NCBI GenBank assembly: GCA_947457465.1
Contig: CANGWB010000002.1
Location: forward strand, 124,001-188,000
DNA from: Chitinophagaceae bacterium
GTDB lineage: Bacteria > Bacteroidota > Bacteroidia > Chitinophagales > Chitinophagaceae
Reading direction: 5' to 3'
DNA: 64,000 nt
Part shown: positions 9,169 through 17,751 of the stretch, one piece after another
Position numbering within the stretch: position 1 is the stretch's first letter
Layout of the letters: every line of letters begins with the position of its first letter
Notes under the pieces: model-generated
Seen by the model: only the letters and a program-made list of their open reading frames with translations
Told to the model about the DNA's origin: nothing
The model's database searches: none
Made by a program: the position numbers and the translations under genes

Positions 9169-10119
9169 ATGACGGTCGATCAGATCACCTATTCCGTGTT
9201 CGGTATTGTGTTGGTATTGGCCCTGGTGTTCGACCTGGGACTGCTTAGTAAAAAAAATCAGGACGTTTCGATCAAGCAAGCCCTGAACCAAACTTTTTTC
9301 TGGGTGGGCCTTGCCCTTGCCTTTTTCTTTTTTATGTGGTATGAGAAAGGTCAAGGTCTCGCGCTTGAATACCTGAGTGCCTATCTGATGGAATGGAGCC
9401 TGAGCATCGACAACATCTTTGTATTCATCTTGATCTTCTCGGCTTTCTCTGTGGCGCCCAAGAACTACGGACGCGTTTTGTTGATCGGTATTCTGATGGC
9501 CATCATATTCCGTATTTTATTTATCACTGTCGGTGTGGCACTGGTCGATCGCTTTCACTGGATCCTATATGTATTTGGCGTGTTTCTGGTGTATACAGGT
9601 TATAAGATGTTCACCTCTACGGAGGACAAAGAATTCGATCCCCAACAAAGTAAGATCTATCTGTTCTTAAAGAAATTTCTTCCACTGGTACCGCACGATG
9701 GAGGTGGTAAATTCATGATCCGGGAGAATGGTCGCCCTGTTTACACAACACTCTTTGTAGTTGTAGTGATGCTCGCAGCCATCGATCTGGTCTTCGCATT
9801 GGATTCCATTCCGGCCGTGATGGGCATCTCGCGCGATAAACTTGTGATCTACACCTCGAATATTTTTGCAGTATTGGGATTGCGGTCTTTATTCTTTTTG
9901 TTACGCGGTGCCGTAAATCAATTCGATTATTTACCGCAGGGGATTTCAATCGTTCTGGTCTTTATCGGACTCAAAATGCTGGGTGAGCATTGGTTGAATG
10001 AATGGTTCAGCAAGAGCGTATTGGTTGCGCTTTCACTCGGCGTGATCATGCTTTGTATCGGAGGTTCGATCTTCTATTCCATCTTTATGCGTAAGCCCGG
10101 TACGCCGGATAAACTTTGA
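9169..10119 (+). CDS. TerC/Alx family integral membrane protein
   Basis: A 316-residue protein with about nine transmembrane helices. The two acidic family motifs are visible: EWSLSIDNIFVF (about residues 75-86) and AAIDLVFALDSIPAVMGISRD (about 203-223). Members (Alx, TerC, MeeY) export manganese and are linked to metal handling of exoenzymes or to tellurite resistance. The sequence does not show which metal this one moves. It stands alone between gldG and murF-alr, with its own -7 box. Confidence 0.9.
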   Translation: MTVDQITYSVFGIVLVLALVFDLGLLSKKNQDVSIKQALNQTFFWVGLALAFFFFMWYEKGQGLALEYLSAYLMEWSLSIDNIFVFILIFSAFSVAPKNYGRVLLIGILMAIIFRILFITVGVALVDRFHWILYVFGVFLVYTGYKMFTSTEDKEFDPQQSKIYLFLKKFLPLVPHDGGGKFMIRENGRPVYTTLFVVVVMLAAIDLVFALDSIPAVMGISRDKLVIYTSNIFAVLGLRSLFFLLRGAVNQFDYLPQGISIVLVFIGLKMLGEHWLNEWFSKSVLVALSLGVIMLCIGGSIFYSIFMRKPGTPDKL

Positions 10120-10155
10120 TCGGTTGCTAATTCTGAACGATGAACGATCCATCCT

Positions 10156-12561
10156 GTGAGCTATTCCATCTCGACCATATGCAAAATTTTGACAGGTGCG
10201 ACCGTATCACTGGATCAGAACCATGTGATCACAGAACTGATAATCGATTCCCGTAAGATCACTCCGGCGGAAAAGCTCAATCATTTTCCCGATATCAACG
10301 ATTATCCGAGGAATAATTTATTCTTCGCACTGATAACTGATCGTCGGAACGGACATGATTTTATTCCAGCTGCCTATGCCGCAGGCATTCGGGCTTTCGT
10401 GGTGAGTCAGTATGTCGACAGTTCCTTATTCCCAGAAGCTTTTTTTATCAGTGTGGCGGATACGCTGGATGCTTTACAAATGCTGGCTGCTCATCACCGA
10501 TCGCAGTTTCAGTATCCGGTTATCGGTATAACCGGTAGCAACGGGAAAACGATTGTGAAAGAGTGGTTGTATCAGTTATTGAACTTGGATTATCGGATCG
10601 TTCGATCTCCGCGCAGTTATAATTCACAGATCGGTGTTCCACTGAGTGTGTGGCGGATGAGTCATCTGCATGACTTAGCCATTTTTGAAGCCGGAATATC
10701 CAAAGCGGGGGAGATGGAAAAGTTGGCTGCGATCATTCGTCCCACGATCGGCGTATTGACCAATATAGGTGCGGCACACGATGAGGGCTTCGCCTCCCGT
10801 GCAGATAAGGAAACTGAGAAGCAAAAGTTATTTGAAGGCGCAAACATTCCGGAATCCATTGAGGTGGCTGATCGTGTTGTAGAAGGCGGCATGACAAGAA
10901 TTACGGATCGAGGAGGAGAAGTGATTCTAATTCCTTTTACCGATGAGGCATCTGTTCAAAATGCGTTAACCTGTTGGTCGGTGATGCGTCACCTGGGCTA
11001 TTCTATCGAAACCATCGCTCTGCGTATGCTATCACTACAGCCGGTACAGATGCGGCTCGAGATCAAGCGTGGGATCAACCAATGCTTGCTTCTGAATGAT
11101 GCATACAGCATGGATCTGGATTCGCTTAACATTGCCTTGGCACATCTTCGTCAACAGTCGGGTGATTTGCCACGTACTGCTATACTCACGGATCTGCCGG
11201 GGGGTGGAGTTCCTGAATACGATCAATTGATTCGCTACTTGTTGCAGCATCAGTTGCATCGTTTGATCACGATCGGTCCCGCTTTCCAGCAGTATCTGGC
11301 GGATAAGCGTTATTCGAATCTGATTGTTACATCCTATCCCGACCGGGACAGTTTTGAGAGTCATTTCTCCTCACGTTCGTTTCATCAGGAGGCCATATTG
11401 ATCAAAGGGGCTCGCCGTTTTCAAATGGATAAACTTCTTTCGCTGCTGGAAGCACAATTGCACCAGACGCGAATGGAGATCGATCTGGGAGCATTACGAC
11501 ATAATATCCAAGCCTATCAATCTGTATTGAAGTCGGGCGTGAAGATCATGGCCATGGTGAAATCATTTGCCTACGGCAGCGGCGGCGTGGAGATTGCCCG
11601 GGTGATGCAAGAAGAGGGGATTGCCTATCTGGGTGTTGCCTATGCGGATGAAGGAGTGGCCTTGCGAACGGGAGGTATACGTATCCCGATCATGGTCATG
11701 AATACAGAACCCGCTGCTTTCGATGCAATCGTCGAGCATCGATTAGAGCCTGTCTTGTACTCGATGGAAATGGTACATACATTCCGACAGTATTTGCGCA
11801 GCCAAGGGGAGTTGCATTATCCGGTGCATATTGAAGTAGAGACCGGTATGAATCGTTTAGGTATTGCGGAGTCTGAACTCGATGAATTAATAGAGGGGGT
11901 GTTGATCGGAAATGAATTTCAGATAAGCTCTGTGTTTTCGCATTTCACGTCTGGTGAAGAGGTGGGAGGAGATGATTTTTCTGCTTTACAAGTAACGCGA
12001 CTGAATAGAGCAATTGATCATATCTGTACGGTGCACGGGAATACATTCATTCGTCACATCGCGAATTCAGCGGCCGCCATTCGACATCCTGAGTGGCAAA
12101 TGGACATGGTGCGTATCGGAATCGGATTGTATGGCATCGATCCGGCGGTTTCGGATAAAATACAATTGAATCCTGTTGCTAGGTTATTGGCAACCGTTGC
12201 TCAATTGAAAGACCTGAAGCCGGGCGATTCAGTTAGTTATAATCGGAAAATGATCGCGGATCGTCCGATGCGGATCGCCACGATACGGTTGGGTTATGCG
12301 GATGGATTTCCGCGTCGCTTGGGAAATGGTGTGGGATCAGTGATCTTACATGGGAAGCGGGCGCCGGTAGTGGGTACGGTGTGTATGGATATGTTCATGG
12401 TCGATGTATCGGACATTCCCGCTGTGCAGGTCGGGGATGCAGCTATCATATTTGGTGCTGAATTGCCACTAACGGAATTGGCTAAACTCGCCGGAACGAT
12501 TCCTTATGAGATTATGACCGGGATCTCACAGCGGGTGAAACGGATCTATGTGGAGGAGTGA
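10156..12561 (+). CDS. Bifunctional MurF-alanine racemase fusion
   Basis: An 801-residue fusion of two peptidoglycan enzymes. Residues 1-435 are a MurF-type ligase with the ATP loop GITGSNGKT at 124-132; the C-terminal MurF domain is around 260-430. Residues 440-801 are alanine racemase, starting TRMEIDLGALRHN, with the PLP lysine K469 in MVKSFAYGSGG and the second catalytic tyrosine in GDSVSYNRKM. Making D-Ala and attaching D-Ala-D-Ala in one protein is a known Bacteroidota arrangement. The start is GTG at 10156; the nearby ATG at 10140 is out of frame. The MurF half diverges more from textbook motifs than the Alr half. Confidence 0.94.
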   Translation: MSYSISTICKILTGATVSLDQNHVITELIIDSRKITPAEKLNHFPDINDYPRNNLFFALITDRRNGHDFIPAAYAAGIRAFVVSQYVDSSLFPEAFFISVADTLDALQMLAAHHRSQFQYPVIGITGSNGKTIVKEWLYQLLNLDYRIVRSPRSYNSQIGVPLSVWRMSHLHDLAIFEAGISKAGEMEKLAAIIRPTIGVLTNIGAAHDEGFASRADKETEKQKLFEGANIPESIEVADRVVEGGMTRITDRGGEVILIPFTDEASVQNALTCWSVMRHLGYSIETIALRMLSLQPVQMRLEIKRGINQCLLLNDAYSMDLDSLNIALAHLRQQSGDLPRTAILTDLPGGGVPEYDQLIRYLLQHQLHRLITIGPAFQQYLADKRYSNLIVTSYPDRDSFESHFSSRSFHQEAILIKGARRFQMDKLLSLLEAQLHQTRMEIDLGALRHNIQAYQSVLKSGVKIMAMVKSFAYGSGGVEIARVMQEEGIAYLGVAYADEGVALRTGGIRIPIMVMNTEPAAFDAIVEHRLEPVLYSMEMVHTFRQYLRSQGELHYPVHIEVETGMNRLGIAESELDELIEGVLIGNEFQISSVFSHFTSGEEVGGDDFSALQVTRLNRAIDHICTVHGNTFIRHIANSAAAIRHPEWQMDMVRIGIGLYGIDPAVSDKIQLNPVARLLATVAQLKDLKPGDSVSYNRKMIADRPMRIATIRLGYADGFPRRLGNGVGSVILHGKRAPVVGTVCMDMFMVDVSDIPAVQVGDAAIIFGAELPLTELAKLAGTIPYEIMTGISQRVKRIYVEE

Positions 12562-12624
12562 TGAAAGATGAAGGGTGAAGCCTGCCTGCCGGCAGGGATG
12601 AAAGATGAGGGATGAAAGTTGAAA
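12560..12624. repeat. 7-bp periodic repeat interrupted by a GC-rich palindrome
   Basis: Seven-base units of the type GATGAAA (three before, four after) start on the murF-alr stop codon. Exactly between units, at 12581-12596, sits CCTGCCTGCCGGCAGG, whose last 12 bases are a perfect palindrome. The flanking 7-mers keep their unit boundaries on both sides. Confidence 0.75.
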
Positions 12625-12695
12625 TCAGTCAGTCAACTTAAAACATTACATACTGAACAATGAACTCTCATCGTTCAACTATCATCATTCAACTC

Positions 12696-13406
12696 CTAGA
12701 GGATTTCCTTCGAATCGTTATGCTGCTGAGAGGTGCTGATCGTAGGAGGAGTATTGACCTCCTTCGGTTGCTTTAATAATCTTTTTTGGAAGAAGAACAG
12801 CACTAGAACGCCCACGGAGATGGAAGCATCGGCAATGTTGAAGATGGGGCTGAAAAATTCAAATTCCTGTCCGCCAATAAAAGGAACCCAAGCGGGCCAG
12901 GTAGTATTGATGATGGGGAAGTAGAGCATGTCAACGACGCTGCCATGTAAGAAAGAAGAGTAACCTTCAGATCCTATCGCAGCTGTACCGATGTACGATA
13001 CATAATCGCCGATGGTGCTATCGAAGTGGAGTCCTTTATCGAAGAACATTCCGTAGAACATGCTGTCGATCAGATTGCCCAGTGCACCGGCGTAGATGAG
13101 TCCGGCACAGATCATGAGTCCGCGTGAAAAATTTTGTTTCGTCATCTTGCTCAGATACCAAGTTCCGATGATCACGGCGATCAGACGGAATAGGGTGAGG
13201 ATGAGTTTTCCGGTCTCGTTTCCGAATTTCCAACCCCAGGCCATACCCGGATTCTCAATGAAATGAATTCGGAACCAATCCATCCCACCAACACGCACGA
13301 CCTCTCCGATCGGATACTGCGTCTTGATCCAGATCTTAATGGCCTGATCGATCACGATGATCGCAGCGATCAGTAGTACGAGGTGTGTCGGTTTTAGTTT
13401 GTTCAT
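12696..13406 (-). CDS. lspA: Lipoprotein signal peptidase (signal peptidase II)
   Basis: A 236-residue inner-membrane aspartic protease that removes signal peptides from prolipoproteins; several such lipoproteins are encoded in this window. The catalytic aspartates are D159 in GSVVDMLYFP and D193 in FNIADASISVG, and the conserved ENPGMAWGW (residues 51-59) and GALGNLIDS (107-115) motifs are present. It is longer than proteobacterial LspA (about 165) because of an insertion of about 35 residues between the third and fourth membrane helices and a polar tail; both are usual in Bacteroidota. Confidence 0.93.
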   Translation of the reverse strand: MNKLKPTHLVLLIAAIIVIDQAIKIWIKTQYPIGEVVRVGGMDWFRIHFIENPGMAWGWKFGNETGKLILTLFRLIAVIIGTWYLSKMTKQNFSRGLMICAGLIYAGALGNLIDSMFYGMFFDKGLHFDSTIGDYVSYIGTAAIGSEGYSSFLHGSVVDMLYFPIINTTWPAWVPFIGGQEFEFFSPIFNIADASISVGVLVLFFFQKRLLKQPKEVNTPPTISTSQQHNDSKEIL

Positions 13407-13431
13407 ATAGTTTCTTTATGTCTCAACCACT

Positions 13432-13496
13432 CATCTTTCATCCTTCATCTTTCATCTCTCATCTCTCATCCTTCACCCTTCATCTCTCATCCTTCC
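13432..13496. repeat. 7-bp periodic repeat between lspA and fumC
   Basis: About nine head-to-tail 7-mers of the type CATCTTT/CATCCTT/CATCTCT fill the gap up to the fumC stop codon. This is the same family (opposite orientation) as the GATGAAA units after murF-alr and upstream of fumC. Confidence 0.75.
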
Positions 13497-14888
13497 TCAC
13501 CCCACCATATTCTCCGGTCTCACCCACTGATCGAACTGTTCGCCTGTCACATAGCCCAGTTTAATCGCCATCTCCCTCAGTGTAGTTCCTTGTTTGTGCG
13601 CTTTCTGTGCGATCTCGGCTGCCTTATAATAGCCGATCTTGGTGTTCAGGGCGGTCACCAACATGAGTGAATTCTCCACGTGTTTGCGGATGTTCGCTTC
13701 GATGGGTTCGATGCCACGGGCGCATTTCAGATCGAAGGATACACATCCTTCTCCGATGAGGCGGGCACTATGCAAGAAGTTGTAAATCATCACCGGTTTG
13801 AACACGTTCAGCTCGAAGTGTCCGTTCGCCCCTCCGATGTTGATGGCAACGTCATTTCCCAAAACCTGGGCGGCGATCATCGTGAGCGCCTCACATTGAG
13901 TTGGGTTCACTTTGCCGGGCATGATGGACGATCCGGGTTCGTTATCGGGGATGAAGATCTCGCCGATGCCGCTACGTGGACCGGATGATAACATCCGAAT
14001 ATCGTTAGCGATCTTCATCAAGCTGACTGCAACTGTTTTCAAGGCGCCGTGCGCTTCCACGATGGCATCGTGGGCGGCCAGTGCTTCGAATTTATTAGGG
14101 GCTGTAACAAAGGGCAGTCCGGTGAGTGCAGCAATATGCTTTGCCACGTTTTTTGAATAATTCGGGGGCGTATTGATGCCGGTTCCGACTGCTGTTCCGC
14201 CCAATGCCAGTTCGCTCAGGTGCGACAGTGTGTTCTTGATCGCTTTCAATCCGTGATCGAGTTGCGATACATAACCGCTGAATTCTTGTCCGAGTGTGAG
14301 TGGCGTCGCATCCATGAAATGCGTGCGGCCGATCTTCACCACTTTCATGAACTGCTTGCTCTTTTTCGCGAGCGTGTTTCGCAGTTGCTCGATGCCGGGG
14401 ATTGTTGTTTCGATCAGCATCTTGTAGGCAGCGATGTGCATCGCAGTGGGGAAGGTGTCGTTCGAGGACTGTGATTTATTCACGTCGTCGTTGGGATGCA
14501 GAAACTTATTGGTGTCGGTGAGTGAGCCGCCTTTAATGACATGTCCGCGGTAGGCGATCACTTCGTTCACATTCATATTGCTCTGTGTACCGGATCCGGT
14601 CTGCCAAACTACCAGGGGGAACTGATCGTCGAGTTTTCCTTTCAGGATTTCATCACAGACTTTCCCGATCAACTGTGCTTTATTCTTGGGCAGCACGCCT
14701 GCTTCCGAATTGGTGAGGGCGGCAGCTTTTTTCAGGTAAGCGAAGGCTTGGATGATCTCTTTAGGCATCCGGTTGATGTCTTGTGCGATGCGAAAATTGT
14801 CGATGCTACGTTGCGTTTGAGCACCATAATACGCGTCCACAGGCACTTTCACTTCACCCATGGTATCCTTCTCGATACGGTATTGCAT
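13497..14888 (-). CDS. fumC: Class II fumarate hydratase
   Basis: A 463-residue TCA-cycle enzyme that interconverts fumarate and malate, active as a cytosolic tetramer. Visible motifs: [48 protein letters not shown] and the signature loop [15 protein letters not shown] with its catalytic Ser. The start [16 protein letters not shown] at 14888 is certain from family length. The open frame reaches 14972 only because the 7-bp repeat upstream happens to be open (it would encode [12 protein letters not shown]), so that extension should not be annotated. A -7 box lies 21 nt upstream of the chosen start. Confidence 0.96.
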   Translation of the reverse strand: MQYRIEKDTMGEVKVPVDAYYGAQTQRSIDNFRIAQDINRMPKEIIQAFAYLKKAAALTNSEAGVLPKNKAQLIGKVCDEILKGKLDDQFPLVVWQTGSGTQSNMNVNEVIAYRGHVIKGGSLTDTNKFLHPNDDVNKSQSSNDTFPTAMHIAAYKMLIETTIPGIEQLRNTLAKKSKQFMKVVKIGRTHFMDATPLTLGQEFSGYVSQLDHGLKAIKNTLSHLSELALGGTAVGTGINTPPNYSKNVAKHIAALTGLPFVTAPNKFEALAAHDAIVEAHGALKTVAVSLMKIANDIRMLSSGPRSGIGEIFIPDNEPGSSIMPGKVNPTQCEALTMIAAQVLGNDVAINIGGANGHFELNVFKPVMIYNFLHSARLIGEGCVSFDLKCARGIEPIEANIRKHVENSLMLVTALNTKIGYYKAAEIAQKAHKQGTTLREMAIKLGYVTGEQFDQWVRPENMVG

Positions 14889-14909
14889 AAAGCGTGATTT
14901 TGAGTGGGG

Positions 14910-14917
14910 CAAAGGTA
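14910..14917 (-). promoter_or_regulatory. Bacteroidota -7 box for fumC
   Basis: On the minus strand TACCTTTG matches TAnnTTTG, 21 nt before the fumC ATG at 14888. It supports the shorter fumC start and lies just downstream of the repeat array. Confidence 0.5.
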
Positions 14918-14923
14918 AGGAAC

Positions 14924-14988
14924 GGATGAACGATGAAAGATGAAGGATGAAAGATGAAAATTCACCCTTCATCTTTCACCCTTCAACT
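14924..14988. repeat. 7-bp periodic repeat in two inverted blocks
   Basis: Five 7-mers of the type GGATGAA/AGATGAA (14924-14958) are followed after 2 bases by four 7-mers of opposite orientation, TTCACCC/TTCATCT/TTCAACT (14961-14988), able to fold into a hairpin. The last units contribute the final codons and stop of the enoyl-CoA hydratase gene. Confidence 0.8.
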
Positions 14989-15753
14989 AAACTTAGGTGT
15001 TCTTTTCTCCAAAAACGCCCCCACGCCCTCTTGCATTTCCGGGGTAGCGAAGCATTCACCGAATAGGCGTACTTCCTCTTTATATCCGGCTTCGTCAGGG
15101 GTGCCGGATGCATTCACCGCGGCGATTACGCGTCCGACCGCATTCGGACCTTTCGACAGGATGGTCGTCAATAATTTTTTGGATTCTTCCAGTAAGGTAT
15201 CAGCTGTGAATACATGGTTGACCAGCCCCACGCGATGTGCATCCGCTGCATTCAGCATGTTACCGCTCATCATCAATTCCATCGCGCGTCCTTTTCCGAT
15301 CAGTTGGGTCAGACGTTGTGTTCCTCCATATCCGGGTATCAGACCGAGGTTTATTTCGGGCTGACCGAACCGCGCATTTTCTGAGGCTAGACGGATATGA
15401 CAGCTCATCGCCAGTTCACATCCTCCACCGAGTGCAAAACCATTCACGGCAGCAATGATCGGTTTGCGGCTACGCTCAAGACGAAAAAAACAATCCTGTC
15501 CGCGCTTGGCTAATGCCATCGCTTCTTCTTTGCTGAGTTGAGTGAACTCGCTGATATCTGCTCCGGCTACAAAAGCTTTTGGTCCGGATCCAGTCAGGAT
15601 CACACCGCGGATGGCCGGATCGGTATCGACCTGATCCATCAAGGCATTCAGGTCATCGAATACAGAACGGTTGAGTGCGTTGAGTTTATCGGGACGATTC
15701 ACGGTTACCGTCAGGATGCCTTGCTCCAGCTCGGTCAATAAAGTCTGATACAT
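14983..15753 (-). CDS. Enoyl-CoA hydratase/isomerase (crotonase family)
   Basis: A 256-residue crotonase-fold enzyme that hydrates trans-2-enoyl-CoA. The two catalytic glutamates are E113 in GGGCELAMS and E133 in GQPEINLGLIPGYGGTQRL, and the oxyanion-hole segments FVAGADI (61-67) and NGFALGGG (104-111) are intact. This pair of glutamates favours true hydratase activity over isomerase-only members. The gene follows the B12-binding protein by 9 nt on the same strand, so both are probably co-transcribed, linking it to acyl-CoA breakdown. The exact chain length used cannot be read from the sequence. Confidence 0.92.
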   Translation of the reverse strand: MYQTLLTELEQGILTVTVNRPDKLNALNRSVFDDLNALMDQVDTDPAIRGVILTGSGPKAFVAGADISEFTQLSKEEAMALAKRGQDCFFRLERSRKPIIAAVNGFALGGGCELAMSCHIRLASENARFGQPEINLGLIPGYGGTQRLTQLIGKGRAMELMMSGNMLNAADAHRVGLVNHVFTADTLLEESKKLLTTILSKGPNAVGRVIAAVNASGTPDEAGYKEEVRLFGECFATPEMQEGVGAFLEKRTPKFS

Positions 15754-15762
15754 ATGTATTTT

Positions 15763-16176
15763 TTAGAAAGGTCTTTTTTCCTGCACCCATTCACGGATAT
15801 AGGTGACGATGTCTTGCATGGGAGAGCCGGGTGCAAATAGTTTTCCAACCCCCAATTCATGTAATGTGTTCATATCTGCCTCGGGGATGATCCCACCACC
15901 GGTAAGTAATACATCTTCCAAACCTTTTTCCTTCATGAGGCCGATGACCTTTGGGAAAACCGTCATGTGTGCACCGGACAAGATGCTGATGCCGATCGCA
16001 TCCACGTCTTCCTGCAAGGCGGCAGTCACCACCATCTCAGGGGTCTGACGAAGTCCGGTATAGATCACCTCCATACCGGCATCCCGCAGAGCAGTGGCTA
16101 TTACTTTGGCTCCTCGGTCGTGGCCATCTAGACCGACTTTGGCGACCAACACACGTATGGGGCGAGCTGTATTCAT
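15763..16176 (-). CDS. Stand-alone cobalamin-binding domain of methylmalonyl-CoA mutase type
   Basis: A 137-residue protein made only of the B12-binding Rossmann-like domain. The base-off/His-on motif D-x-H-x-x-G is present as LDGHDRG (residues 16-22), followed by the conserved SILSGAHM and [10 protein letters not shown] segments that cradle the nucleotide tail. It matches the mutase C-terminal domain or small subunits such as IcmB/HcmB, which need a separate catalytic subunit; none is seen nearby. It is co-oriented with the enoyl-CoA hydratase, and the epimerase gene is at the window's left edge. It may serve an acyl-CoA mutase encoded elsewhere. Confidence 0.88.
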   Translation of the reverse strand: MNTARPIRVLVAKVGLDGHDRGAKVIATALRDAGMEVIYTGLRQTPEMVVTAALQEDVDAIGISILSGAHMTVFPKVIGLMKEKGLEDVLLTGGGIIPEADMNTLHELGVGKLFAPGSPMQDIVTYIREWVQEKRPF

Positions 16177-16184
16177 CGATTGTG

Positions 16185-16192
16185 CAAAGTTA
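16185..16192 (-). promoter_or_regulatory. Bacteroidota -7 box for the B12-binding gene
   Basis: TAACTTTG on the minus strand overlaps the gltX stop codon and ends 8 nt before the ATG at 16176. It suggests a separate transcript for the B12-binding and crotonase genes, with a very short or absent leader. Confidence 0.5.
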
Positions 16193-17707
16193 ATTGTTCG
16201 TCAATTGAGCAGTCAACACCTCGATCCGCCGAATCGTTTCCTCTTTTCCGAGAATGTCGGCGATATCGAATACACCCGGACCGAATTTTCCGCCCACCAA
16301 CATGATCCGCAGTGGCAACATCAACTCGCCGGGCTTGATCGCTTTTTCATCCGCCAGCGATTTGAAACTTGTCTCCAGTTCGATGGCGGTCCACTCTGCT
16401 AATGTCTCGTATCGTTGCATCAGCGTTCGAAAGAAATCCGTTTTTGCCTCATTCCATTTCGGTTGAATCGCTGCTACATCGACCGTCTTTGGGTATTCGA
16501 AGAAATAACTCGTTTGCTCCGCAAAATCCGTGAGCAAATGACATCGATCCTTAACCAATCCCACTATTTTTTCTAAACTTCCTAAACCTTCTAAGCCTCC
16601 TAAACTTTTCTCAACCCTCATCGCTAAACCCTCAACTGGAACCCGCTGTATCCAGGCATGATTGAACCACTTCGCTTTTTCATAATCAAATTTGGCACCG
16701 GCACTGTGTACCCGTTCCATGGAAAAGGCTTCAATCAATTCTTCCATGTAGAATATTTCTTTTTCAGTGCCATCATTCCATCCCAGCATGGCCAGCAGGT
16801 TGATGAATGCTTCGGGTAAGAAGCCGCGTTCGCGGAATCCTTCTACGGTTTCACCGGTCTTCGGATCGGTCCAGTTCATGGCAAACACCGGAAATCCGTA
16901 TTTAGCACCATCTCGTTTGCTGAGTTTTCCACTCGGGCCGAGTATCAGGGGTAAATGTGCCCACTGGGGCATGGCGTCACGACCGAATAATTTTTCCCAT
17001 AAACGTACATGAACAGGGGCGGAGGGAAGCCACTCCTCTCCCCGAAAAGCATGTGAGATCTGCATGAGATGATCGTCCACTACCACAGCCAGATGATAGG
17101 TAGGCATGCCATCGGCTTTCAGCAAAACTTTATCATCTACCGTGCTCATGTCGAACGAAACCTCACCCCGGATCATGTCGTTGAATGCGATGGTACCGGT
17201 GCCCGGCATGTTGATGCGGATCACGTGCGGGGTGCCGTCAGTAAGAAGAGAATCCACCTCCTCTTTTGACAGGGTCAGCGAGTTGCGCATCTTCAGTCGC
17301 AACGTATGGTCATATTGAGGGGAGGGGTTCTGCTCTGTCTTATAATTTTCGCGCATCGATTCCAGTTCGCCTGGGGTATCGAAGGCATAGTAGGCGTCGC
17401 CTTGTTCGATCAGTTTCTCTGCGTAGGTTCGATAAATCGGTTTTCTTTCGCTTTGGCGATAGGGACCGAAGGAGCCGCCGTGTTGTACGCTTTCATCGGG
17501 TTCGAGTCCGCACCAACGCAGGCAATCGAAAATATATTCTTCCGCTCCGGGCACATACCGGCTTTGGTCGGTGTCTTCGACCCGGACAATAAAGTCACCT
17601 CCGTGTTTTTTGGCAAAGAGGTAGTTGTAGAGAACGGTACGAACACCGCCGAGGTGTAGGCCTCCGGTTGGACTGGGCGCAAAGCGGACGCGGACTTTTT
17701 TCGACAT
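16190..17707 (-). CDS. gltX: Glutamyl-tRNA synthetase with an in-frame repeat insert
   Basis: A 505-residue class I aminoacyl-tRNA synthetase that charges tRNA-Glu. The HIGH-type motif is in [11 protein letters not shown] (residues 11-21) and the KMSKS-type loop is KLSKR (261-265). The anticodon-binding part follows. Residues 368-380 ([13 protein letters not shown]) are encoded by a 9-bp DNA repeat of the same family as the intergenic array at 2541-2610; because the unit is three codons long the frame is kept. This sits in the helical C-terminal half, where an insert can be tolerated. The start is fixed by a -7 box ending 4 nt upstream. Confidence 0.95.
   Translation of the reverse strand: MSKKVRVRFAPSPTGGLHLGGVRTVLYNYLFAKKHGGDFIVRVEDTDQSRYVPGAEEYIFDCLRWCGLEPDESVQHGGSFGPYRQSERKPIYRTYAEKLIEQGDAYYAFDTPGELESMRENYKTEQNPSPQYDHTLRLKMRNSLTLSKEEVDSLLTDGTPHVIRINMPGTGTIAFNDMIRGEVSFDMSTVDDKVLLKADGMPTYHLAVVVDDHLMQISHAFRGEEWLPSAPVHVRLWEKLFGRDAMPQWAHLPLILGPSGKLSKRDGAKYGFPVFAMNWTDPKTGETVEGFRERGFLPEAFINLLAMLGWNDGTEKEIFYMEELIEAFSMERVHSAGAKFDYEKAKWFNHAWIQRVPVEGLAMRVEKSLGGLEGLGSLEKIVGLVKDRCHLLTDFAEQTSYFFEYPKTVDVAAIQPKWNEAKTDFFRTLMQRYETLAEWTAIELETSFKSLADEKAIKPGELMLPLRIMLVGGKFGPGVFDIADILGKEETIRRIEVLTAQLTNN
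16573..16608. repeat. 9-bp periodic repeat inside gltX
   Basis: Four head-to-tail units CTAAACTTC, CTAAACCTT, CTAAGCCTC, CTAAACTTT lie within the gltX coding region. On the coding (minus) strand they encode alternating GLE/GLG/SLG triplets. The intergenic array at 2541-2610 uses the same unit. Confidence 0.8.
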
Positions 17708-17711
17708 GCCG

Positions 17712-17719
17712 CAAAGATA
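17712..17719 (-). promoter_or_regulatory. Bacteroidota -7 box for gltX, leaderless arrangement
   Basis: TATCTTTG on the minus strand is separated from the gltX ATG (17707) by only 4 nt, so the transcript should start at or next to the A of ATG. Together with the box at 17739-17746 it forms a 9-bp perfect inverted repeat (CAAAGATAA/TTATCTTTG). Confidence 0.6.
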
Positions 17720-17738
17720 ACCCCTCCCGCTTGGCGTT

Positions 17739-17746
17739 TATCTTTG
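17739..17746 (+). promoter_or_regulatory. Bacteroidota -7 box for the polysaccharide deacetylase, leaderless arrangement
   Basis: TATCTTTG lies 5 nt before the ATG at 17752. It is divergent from the gltX box in a gap of only 44 bp, so the two promoters share nearly all their DNA. Confidence 0.6.
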
Positions 17747-17751
17747 TTCTG

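Noticed and set aside
14889-14972. N-terminal extension of fumC of 28 residues.
   Set aside because: It is a translation of the 7-bp DNA repeat, lies upstream of the -7 box and has no counterpart in the FumC family.
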